Positions 58,497 to 64,000 of a stretch of DNA of 64,000 nucleotides are shown here, piece by piece (position 1 is the first letter of the stretch; the number at the start of each line of letters is the position of its first letter). Both the position numbers and the translations under genes were made by a program. The DNA lies in contig NZ_JHVN01000012.1 of NCBI RefSeq assembly GCF_000620165.1, positions 38,168-102,167 on the forward strand, written 5' to 3'. Below the pieces are notes generated by a model. The model worked only from the letters and a program-made list of their open reading frames with translations. It did not search any database and had not been told where the DNA came from. The stretch is from Anoxybacillus tepidamans PS2 (lineage in GTDB: Bacteria; Bacillota; Bacilli; Bacillales; Anoxybacillaceae).

Positions 58497-58997
58497 ATGG
58501 CCAATGTAACATTTAAGGGAAACCCGGTGACATTAGTCGGGAATGAGGTGAAAGTTGGAGATAAAGCTCCAGACTTCAAAGTGCTAGCGAACGACTTGTC
58601 CGAAGTGACGCTTGCGGACACAAAAGGGTCTATTCGTTTGATTAGCGTCGTTCCATCGATTGATACGGGAGTATGTGATGCACAGACACGCCGTTTTAAC
58701 GAAGAGGCGGCAAAGCTTGGTAATGTGAAAGTGTTGACGATCAGCGTCGATTTGCCATTTGCCCAAAAGCGCTGGTGCGGAGCGAACGGAATTGAAAACG
58801 TTCAAGTGTTATCTGATCATCGCGATGTTTCATTCGGTCAAGCATATGGCGTCTTAATTAAAGAGTTGCGTTTACTTGCTCGTGCCGTGTTCGTAGTCGA
58901 CAGCAACGATGTGGTTACATACGTTGAATATGTTCCTGAAGCGACAAATCATCCGAATTATGAAGCAGCTATTGAAGCGGCAAAAGCGGCAAAATAA
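58497..58997 (+). CDS. tpx: Thiol peroxidase Tpx
   Basis: A 166-residue atypical 2-Cys peroxiredoxin that reduces alkyl and hydrogen peroxides. Peroxidatic cysteine in [14 protein letters not shown] (about C60) and resolving cysteine in [13 protein letters not shown] (about C94). GGGAGGAA precedes ATG. Single-gene unit with strong terminator. Confidence 0.97.
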   Translation: MANVTFKGNPVTLVGNEVKVGDKAPDFKVLANDLSEVTLADTKGSIRLISVVPSIDTGVCDAQTRRFNEEAAKLGNVKVLTISVDLPFAQKRWCGANGIENVQVLSDHRDVSFGQAYGVLIKELRLLARAVFVVDSNDVVTYVEYVPEATNHPNYEAAIEAAKAAK

Positions 58998-59010
58998 TGG
59001 CTGAATAGAA

Positions 59011-59042
59011 AAATGCCTCGAACAATCGAGGCATTTTTTGTT
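59011..59042 (+). terminator. Terminator of tpx
   Basis: AAATGCCTCGA (59011-59021) pairs perfectly with TCGAGGCATTT (59026-59036), then TTTTG. Confidence 0.95.
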
Positions 59043-59104
59043 GAAAACGGTGATAGTAAGCCATACAATAAAACATTGGATACCCATTAGAAAGGGGAAC
59101 AACG

Positions 59105-60100
59105 ATGCTTACACCAGTTGAACAGTTATTTTCTCTCTTTGACCAAACGGCATGTATTTTGCAGGAGGAGTTGCGCTGTACATATTTAGAAGCTATTGCA
59201 GAAACTGGGGAGAATATTTTTCACGGAGATGTACTGCAGGAAGAAGTAAGCGAGCTAAATAAGAAAAGGCTGACAAACGAGTATAGACAAGTTCAGTTGG
59301 AGCGTTTTGCGAACGAAGAGATTCGCAAAGCATTTCAACTCGCTGTGCTAAAAGGAATGAAAGAGCATATCCAGCCGCATCATCAAATGACACCTGATGC
59401 TGTTGGTTTGTTTATGAGTTATCTGGTTGGCAAGTTTACAGCCAATCATCTAGCTCTCACAGTTTTTGATCCGGCTGTTGGCACGGCCAACCTATTGACG
59501 ACGGTGCTGAATCACCTGCCGGGAAAGCAAATTAAAAGCTATGGTATCGATGTAGATGATTTGCTTATTAAACTTTCATATGTGAACGCGAATCTACAAA
59601 AACATTCGATTCACTTTTTTAATCAGGACAGCTTGCAGCCGCTTTTTGTTGACCATGCTGATGTCGTCATTTGCGATTTGCCGGTTGGTTACTATCCGAA
59701 TGATGAAGTTGCGTCCCGTTTTGTACTAAAAGCAGAAAGCGGCCGTTCGTATGCGCATCACTTATTCATAGAACAAAGCGTATACCATACAAAAGAAGGC
59801 GGTTATTTATTTTTCTTGATCCCGAACTCATTATTTACAACCGATCAGTCGGACAAGCTTCATGCATTTATAAAAGAACATACTGTCATTCAAGGCCTGT
59901 TGCAGCTTCCGCTTTCGATGTTTAAAGCGGAGAAGGCTGCCAAAAGCATTTTTATTTTGCAAAAAAAAGGTGCAAATGTCACGGCGCCAAAAAAAGCGTT
60001 GCTTGCTGAATTGCCGAGATTTTCAAACAAACAGGCGATGCAAGTAATTATGCAGAAAATTAACGAATGGTTCGAAACAGAGAAAAGGGTTCTTAAATAG
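59105..60100 (+). CDS. ytxK: Adenine-methyltransferase-fold protein YtxK
   Basis: A 331-residue class I SAM-dependent methyltransferase. The fold resembles type I restriction M subunits: MTPDAVGLFMSYLVGKF, the SAM loop TVFDPAVGTANLLTTVL, then motif IV as CDLPVGYYPND, where N6-adenine enzymes have NPPY/F. There is no specificity or restriction subunit near, so it is an orphan; the target is unknown. AAAGGGG precedes ATG. Same neighbour (ackA) as in B. subtilis. Confidence 0.88.
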   Translation: MLTPVEQLFSLFDQTACILQEELRCTYLEAIAETGENIFHGDVLQEEVSELNKKRLTNEYRQVQLERFANEEIRKAFQLAVLKGMKEHIQPHHQMTPDAVGLFMSYLVGKFTANHLALTVFDPAVGTANLLTTVLNHLPGKQIKSYGIDVDDLLIKLSYVNANLQKHSIHFFNQDSLQPLFVDHADVVICDLPVGYYPNDEVASRFVLKAESGRSYAHHLFIEQSVYHTKEGGYLFFLIPNSLFTTDQSDKLHAFIKEHTVIQGLLQLPLSMFKAEKAAKSIFILQKKGANVTAPKKALLAELPRFSNKQAMQVIMQKINEWFETEKRVLK

Positions 60101-60116
60101 AGAGCCCTTTTTTTAA
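60084..60116 (+). terminator. Terminator of ytxK
   Basis: AAAGGGTTCT (60084-60093) pairs with AGAGCCCTTT (60101-60110, one T-G), then TTTTAATTTT. Confidence 0.88.
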
Positions 60117-60142
60117 TTTTAGGAATATAAAAACATATTAGA

Positions 60143-60156
60143 TGCAAACGGTTACA
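60143..60156 (+). promoter_or_regulatory. cre-like box upstream of the ackA promoter
   Basis: TGCAAACGGTTACA matches TGWAANCGNTNWCA at 13 of 14 positions. Its centre lies about 57 bases before the predicted start (near 60207), the position from which CcpA activates ackA in B. subtilis. Confidence 0.75.
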
Positions 60157-60170
60157 GTTGGAAGAGGTGC

Positions 60171-60200
60171 TTGAAACGAGCGGCATGCGGGGCGTAAAAT
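60171..60200 (+). promoter_or_regulatory. Candidate sigma-A promoter of ackA
   Basis: TTGAAA (60171-60176), 18 bases, then TAAAAT (60195-60200). Confidence 0.65.
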
Positions 60201-60289
60201 GGAAAAGGATTATGGGGCGTTTAGCTACTAAAAAACGAAGAGATACTATTGTGTAGGAAGTGTCATGATAAAGGAGTTGTTTCATCAAG

Positions 60290-61483
60290 ATGTCAAAAAT
60301 TATCGCTATTAACGCAGGTAGTTCGTCGCTAAAATTCCAACTATTTGAGATGCCGAGCGAAACGGTATTGACAAAAGGGCTAGTCGAAAGAATCGGCTTT
60401 GAAGACGCGATATTTACTATTACGGTAAATGGGGAAAAAATTCAAGAAGTGGCATCAATTCCAGATCACTCAGTTGCCGTCAAAATGCTGCTTGATAAAT
60501 TAATTCGTTTTGGCATTATTCAATCGTTTGAAGAAATTAATGGCATCGGACATCGAGTCGTTCACGGAGGAGAGAAGTTTAGCGATTCTGTTCTCATTAC
60601 CGACGAAGTGCTGCAAGAAATTGAGGAATTATCAGAGCTTGCTCCGTTGCACAATCCAGCAAATATTGTCGGCATTAAAGCGTTTAAAGAAATTTTGCCG
60701 AATGTTCCGGCTGTCGCTGTTTTTGATACAGCGTTCCACCAAACGATGCCGGAGCAATCATTTTTATACAGCCTTCCTTATGAGTATTATACAAAATTCG
60801 GCATAAGAAAATACGGATTCCATGGCACTTCGCACAAATATGTCACGCAACGTGCAGCCGAGTTGCTTGGTCGCCCAATTGAGCAGCTGCGCCTTATTTC
60901 TTGCCATCTTGGAAACGGTGCGAGCATTGCAGCAGTAGAAGGAGGCAAATCGATTGATACGTCGATGGGCTTTACGCCGCTTGCTGGGGTAGCGATGGGA
61001 ACGCGCTCAGGAAACATCGATCCTGCTTTAATCCCGTACATCATGGAGAAAACCGGAAAAACAGCAGAAGAGGTCATTGATGTTCTTAATAAAAGGAGCG
61101 GCATGCTTGGAATTTCAGGATTTTCGAGCGATTTACGCGATATTGAAAAGGCAGCGGCTGAAGGAAACGAGCGAGCAGAGCTTGCGCTTGAAGTATTTGC
61201 AAACCGTATTCATAAATATATCGGTTCATACGCAGCGCGCATGTGCGGCGTAGACGCGATTATTTTCACGGCTGGAATCGGCGAAAATAGCGATGTTGTG
61301 CGTGCTAAAGTGTTGCGCGGCCTTGAGTTTATGGGGGTATATTGGGATCCGGCTCTAAACAAAGTGCGCGGCAAAGAAGCATTTATTAGTTATCCGCACT
61401 CTCCAGTGAAAGTATTAGTGATCCCGACTAATGAAGAAGTCATGATTGCCCGCGATGCGGTGAGGTTGGCAAATTTAGCCTAA
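60290..61483 (+). CDS. ackA: Acetate kinase
   Basis: A 397-residue ASKHA-fold kinase that makes ATP from acetyl phosphate during overflow metabolism. Motifs: [51 protein letters not shown] and [13 protein letters not shown]. It counters AcsA: AckA exports carbon as acetate, AcsA takes it back. AAAGGAG lies 13 bases before the ATG, a long spacing. Promoter and activating cre are seen upstream. Confidence 0.98.
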   Translation: MSKIIAINAGSSSLKFQLFEMPSETVLTKGLVERIGFEDAIFTITVNGEKIQEVASIPDHSVAVKMLLDKLIRFGIIQSFEEINGIGHRVVHGGEKFSDSVLITDEVLQEIEELSELAPLHNPANIVGIKAFKEILPNVPAVAVFDTAFHQTMPEQSFLYSLPYEYYTKFGIRKYGFHGTSHKYVTQRAAELLGRPIEQLRLISCHLGNGASIAAVEGGKSIDTSMGFTPLAGVAMGTRSGNIDPALIPYIMEKTGKTAEEVIDVLNKRSGMLGISGFSSDLRDIEKAAAEGNERAELALEVFANRIHKYIGSYAARMCGVDAIIFTAGIGENSDVVRAKVLRGLEFMGVYWDPALNKVRGKEAFISYPHSPVKVLVIPTNEEVMIARDAVRLANLA

Positions 61484-61486
61484 AAT

Positions 61487-61519
61487 AAAAAGCTAGACAA
61501 ATATTTGTCTAGCTTTTTA
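61487..61519. terminator. Palindromic terminator between ackA and the convergent secreted protein gene
   Basis: AAAAAGCTAGACAA (61487-61500) pairs with TTGTCTAGCTTTTT (61505-61518). U runs on both strands. Confidence 0.94.
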
Positions 61520-61527
61520 TTTTTACT

Positions 61528-62247
61528 TTACTTAATATCAATCCATAATCCGGAAGAATCGTAGGAAAGTGTAATAGTGAAGCCATTTTTCTCAAATGTT
61601 AGAGCAGGTGGATAGCCTTCTTCGCTATCAGATTGTTGATAGCTATTACCGAAAATGCTGATTAATTGCTGTTTTAAATTATTATACATTTTTAGCAATT
61701 GGTCTTCCGTGTAAGTTACCTCTGGATCGAAATCATAGCCAAAATAAGTCAGCTTTCCTTTTTCAAATCCGTACCATATCTCAGTATTATATCCAAAGAT
61801 TGAAGTTGAATAAATGAGCAGGTCTACACCTTGAGCATTTGAATGTGCTACCAGTTTTCCTGTTTCGATCTTCTTAATTTGGGAAGGCGTCATTCCCATT
61901 TTTGCGCCTCTAAATAGCTGTTCGATTTTTACTTGGTTTAATTTCGCTTTTGAAGGGGTTTCATATTTTACGCGATTGTCGCGATCTATGTAATATCCGC
62001 CACCTAAGCCAAGCATGCCTGGTTTAAACGTGTAAATGCGGAATTTTTCCCCCGGTTTTAATGTTCTTTTAACAATTTTTTTCTCTCCTTGTAGTTGGTA
62101 AAGCTCAGTCGTTTTTAATACTGTTAATCTACCAATTTGTCCTGGCTTTAATTCTGAGCCGTTCCAGTAGACTTTGGCCTCTGCTGCTGTTTGGGCGCCA
62201 ATCCATACAGCAAGGCCGAGAGAGAGAGCAGCAATTGCCTTTTTCAT
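61528..62247 (-). CDS. Secreted protein of unknown function
   Basis: A 239-residue protein I do not recognise. Signal peptide residues 1-24 (KKAIAALSLGLAVWIGAQTA, cleavage after AEA). An SH3b-like beta region (KPGQIGRLTVLKTTELYQLQ) is followed by a mixed alpha/beta part rich in aromatic residues (YNTEIWYGFEKGKLTYFGYD), suggesting a cell-wall-associated or extracellular ligand-binding protein. GGAGGAC precedes the ATG on the minus strand. It sits between ackA and the YcxB-like gene, which is not the B. subtilis order. Confidence 0.75.
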   Translation of the reverse strand: MKKAIAALSLGLAVWIGAQTAAEAKVYWNGSELKPGQIGRLTVLKTTELYQLQGEKKIVKRTLKPGEKFRIYTFKPGMLGLGGGYYIDRDNRVKYETPSKAKLNQVKIEQLFRGAKMGMTPSQIKKIETGKLVAHSNAQGVDLLIYSTSIFGYNTEIWYGFEKGKLTYFGYDFDPEVTYTEDQLLKMYNNLKQQLISIFGNSYQQSDSEEGYPPALTFEKNGFTITLSYDSSGLWIDIK

Positions 62248-62520
62248 GGTGTCATGTCCTCCTCAAAGTAAAATTATAGTCGCCCTTATTATAGCATCAT
62301 TTACTTATTTCACATAGATTTTCATAGATTTTATTTTTTGGTATATTGTACATAAAAAGAATGACAGATAGATTTAGGATATGTGCACCATAAATCCGTA
62401 TCATTTTTCCTTTCTTGATACTTCTAGCATTGCTTTTTTCAATATAGGAAACAAGGCGAGAAACCAAAAAATGCGGCGGTGCTAGTAAGGTATTTGATCG
62501 ATGAAGGAGAGAAAGAAATA

Positions 62521-63114
62521 GTGGAAAATAGAGAAGAGTTACATAGGTCGCAAATTCATGTTCGAGTGGAATTATCGCCTAAAGAGTTTGTGCTTGTGAA
62601 TTTGCTTTTTATGTGGGTGTCATATCCCCGCCTTGTTATAATAGGGATTTCCAGTTTAGTAGTCGGATTATATGCTTGGGCGATAATCGGCTGGAATTCG
62701 GTGCTGTTTTTAACATTCTTGCCGACTATAGCGTTAGCTGTGTGTATTGCGTCGATCTTGTTGCAAGCGAAAAAAAAGAACCATGCGTATCGTCAGCCAA
62801 GAGTTTATACGCTTTCACAAGAAGGGGTTTACATGGAGTCAGCTACGATGAAACAACAATATGCATGGATAGCGATTCGTGGAATAAAAAAAATAAAAGG
62901 GTATTACTATTTACTGTTAGGGATTAATGCAGCGCATGTGCTACCTGAAAAAAATTTTCCCGATCGTGCTTCATTGGAGCAATTTCATAGCTTTATTCAA
63001 GCTGTTCCGAAGCAGAAAAAAACTTCATTCTTTACAAGGCTTCGAAAAATCTTTTTCTATATATTTGTCGTCTTAATTTTTATCGGCATTTTCAGCAACC
63101 TCTTTTCGAGATAA
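62521..63114 (+). CDS. YcxB-like membrane protein
   Basis: A 197-residue protein with two central membrane helices (LVIIGISSLVVGLYAWAIIG and VLFLTFLPTIALAVCIASIL), a cytoplasmic YcxB-like beta domain (YTLSQEGVYMESATMKQQYA followed by WIAIRGIKKIKGYYYLLLG) and a third C-terminal helix. YcxB-like proteins occur widely in Firmicutes without known function. The GTG at 62521 has GAAGGAGA ten bases upstream; a GTG frame from 62479 is possible but lacks a ribosome site. Confidence 0.72.
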   Translation: MENREELHRSQIHVRVELSPKEFVLVNLLFMWVSYPRLVIIGISSLVVGLYAWAIIGWNSVLFLTFLPTIALAVCIASILLQAKKKNHAYRQPRVYTLSQEGVYMESATMKQQYAWIAIRGIKKIKGYYYLLLGINAAHVLPEKNFPDRASLEQFHSFIQAVPKQKKTSFFTRLRKIFFYIFVVLIFIGIFSNLFSR

Positions 63115-63134
63115 AACAATAAGGATGGATGCAA

Positions 63135-63650
63135 ATGAGCGTAAACGAACATAAAAAAGAAGCGCCGCACGTGATTCGCTGTAAAATAGTGACCGTAAGT
63201 GATACAAGAACAGAAGAAACGGATAAAAGCGGCAAGTTGATGATGCAGCTATTGCGGGAGGCCGGACACGAAATCGTTGCTTACGAAATCGTGAAAGATG
63301 AAAAAGAAGCGATTCGCGCAGCGGTGATCCGCGGTTGCGAGCACCCAGAGATTGATGTCGTGCTGACAAATGGGGGAACTGGAATTGCGAAGCGCGATGT
63401 GACGATCGAGACGGTTAAAGAAATCATAGAAAAAGAGATCGTCGGATTTGGAGAGCTGTTTCGCATGTTAAGTTATACGGAGGATATTGGGTCTGCAGCC
63501 ATGCTATCAAGGGCGATTGCTGGGGTGTTGGACGGTAAAGCCATTTTCTCAACACCAGGTTCTACCGGAGCGGTTCGTCTAGCCATGACTAAATTAATTT
63601 TGCCAGAACTAGGCCATGTTGTTCGAGAAATAAGGAAAGATTGGCGCTGA
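63135..63650 (+). CDS. moaB: Molybdenum cofactor biosynthesis protein MoaB
   Basis: A 171-residue MoaB/Mog-fold protein that adenylylates molybdopterin or assists in that step. Motifs: RCKIVTVSDTRTEETDKSGK, then VVLTNGGTGIAKRDVTIE with the nucleotide-binding GGTG, and FSTPGSTGAVRLAMTKLI. ATG at 63135 has AAGGATGG upstream; an ATG two codons before is possible. In B. subtilis argGH follow; here an insertion sequence comes directly after the terminator. Confidence 0.94.
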   Translation: MSVNEHKKEAPHVIRCKIVTVSDTRTEETDKSGKLMMQLLREAGHEIVAYEIVKDEKEAIRAAVIRGCEHPEIDVVLTNGGTGIAKRDVTIETVKEIIEKEIVGFGELFRMLSYTEDIGSAAMLSRAIAGVLDGKAIFSTPGSTGAVRLAMTKLILPELGHVVREIRKDWR

Positions 63651-63656
63651 AAGACA

Positions 63657-63686
63657 GAAGTGTCCGTATGAAAAGACGGACACTTC
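63657..63686 (+). terminator. Hairpin terminator of moaB
   Basis: GAAGTGTCCGT (63657-63667) pairs perfectly with ACGGACACTTC (63676-63686). The expected T tract is missing, perhaps because the IS begins right there. Confidence 0.75.
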
Positions 63687-63695
63687 AGACTGTTG

Positions 63696-63730
63696 AAAAA
63701 CGATTTTGTCAACGACAAAATCGTTTTTTT
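63696..63730 (+). terminator. 14-bp hairpin with T run at the IS left end
   Basis: AAAAACGATTTTGT (63696-63709) pairs perfectly with ACAAAATCGTTTTT (63715-63728), then TT. It could stop outside transcripts from entering the transposase gene. Confidence 0.8.
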
Positions 63731-64000
63731 ATGATATATATGAAGGAAATACCGATGAGGAGAGCTCCCCTATATATTCCTACCGATCGAATTTAGAAAT
63801 TCAAGAAAACCGTCGAGCGTATGAGTCCATGGTCGATTCGAATCATGTGTTGGTTCAAATCGATCGTTTCATGGATTGGAATCATGTGTATCGCTTACTC
63901 CAACCGTTTTACTCGATGAACACAGGCCGTCCTTCCATCGACCCTTTAATCTTGGTAAAAATCCTCATGATCCAATACCTAGAAGGGTTTCGTTCCGTTC
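63697..64000 (+). CDS. IS1182-family transposase, N-terminal part
   Basis: Open frame to the window edge. From about 63805 it reads ENRRAYESMVDSNHVLVQID, then RFMDWNHVYRLLQPFYSMNT, then GRPSIDPLILVKILMIQYLE followed by GFRSV, the N-terminal transposase domain (DUF772/InsH type) of IS1182-like DDE enzymes. The start is unclear: the first in-frame ATG is 63829, already inside the domain. A well-placed ATG (63731) in another frame reads MIYMKEIPMRRAPLYIPTDR and stops at 63794, so a frameshift or a rare start codon is possible. Confidence 0.7.

Larger units (their letters stand above)
63687..64000 (+). mobile_element. IS1182-like insertion sequence, left part, cut by window edge
   Basis: It contains a strong hairpin and the N-terminal part of an IS1182-type transposase. 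The left boundary is placed right after the moaB terminator stem because gene-like order breaks there; the precise end is inferred. The right end and any target duplication lie outside the window. Confidence 0.65.

Overview
The window is chromosomal DNA from a moderately thermophilic Bacillaceae of the Geobacillus/Parageobacillus type. This rests on a thermolysin-type bacillolysin whose mature part has thermolysin numbering, on sporulation genes (cse60, an alpha/beta SASP, ytfJ/gerW), on a tyrosyl T-box, and above all on gene order. Most of the window is the conserved yt/acu block of Bacillus: ytgP-rsuA-ytzE-pepV, ytmP-ytzH-trmB-ytnP, ytoP-ytpPQR-sftA, murC-ytxGHJ-aroA-ccpA, acuCBA/acsA, tyrS/rpsD, dgcP-msrC-hisJ-ezrA-nifZ-thiI-ssp-mbcS, nadK2, sppA-yteJ-ytfI-ytfJ-tpx-ytxK-ackA-moaB. 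Both window ends cut through insertion sequences: an IS200/IS605-type tnpB tail on the left and an IS1182-like transposase start on the right.

Layout. 1-3.6 kb: tnpB tail with a structured right end (likely omega RNA), secreted neutral protease, DinB-like protein, Cse60, SunI-like protein. 3.6-11 kb: flavoprotein YtfP, lipid II flippase MurJ/YtgP, a Gly/Pro-rich small protein, RsuA, YtzE, PepV, an MFS transporter. 11-19 kb: RNA cyclic phosphodiesterase, LrgA/LrgB pair, NERD-like protein, intracellular type I pullulanase, YtmP kinase, YtzH, TrmB, YtnP lactonase. 19-26 kb: peptidase YtoP, NTPase-like DUF84, YtpP/Q/R, DNA translocase SftA, nicotinate phosphoribosyltransferase. 26-35 kb: MurC, aminopeptidase AmpS, YtxGHJ, a 138-nt four-way-junction DNA/RNA element, a large FtsA/PilM-like actin homologue, AroA, CcpA. 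35-44.7 kb: acetyl-CoA synthetase and its acuABC modifiers, a class A PBP, T-box/TyrS, RpsD with leader. 45-58 kb: diguanylate cyclase, MsrC, HisJ, EzrA, NifZ-ThiI, SASP, acyl-CoA synthetase, NAD kinase, SppA, YteJ, YtfI, YtfJ. 58-64 kb: Tpx, YtxK, AckA, an unknown secreted protein, a YcxB-like protein, MoaB and the IS1182 element.

How the genes connect. The carbon-overflow theme is strong: CcpA sits in the window together with its expected targets, acsA/acuABC (repression) and ackA (activation). I find cre-like boxes at positions fitting each role: on top of the acsA promoter, upstream of acuA, and centred about 57 bases upstream of the predicted ackA start. NifZ and ThiI form the sulfur relay for thiouridine in tRNA. 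AcuA/AcuC act on a lysine visible in AcsA. EzrA, MurC, MurJ, SftA, the PBP and the FtsA-like protein all concern envelope growth and division.

Most unusual: the perfectly paired four-way-junction element at 30283-30420, the FtsA/PilM-like protein with a long beta-grasp-like tail, a terminator that makes the ytmP transcript run antisense through all of ytzH, a degenerate NERD-domain protein beside pullulanase, and the IS1182 copy placed exactly behind the moaB terminator. I saw no CRISPR array, tRNA, rRNA or prophage.
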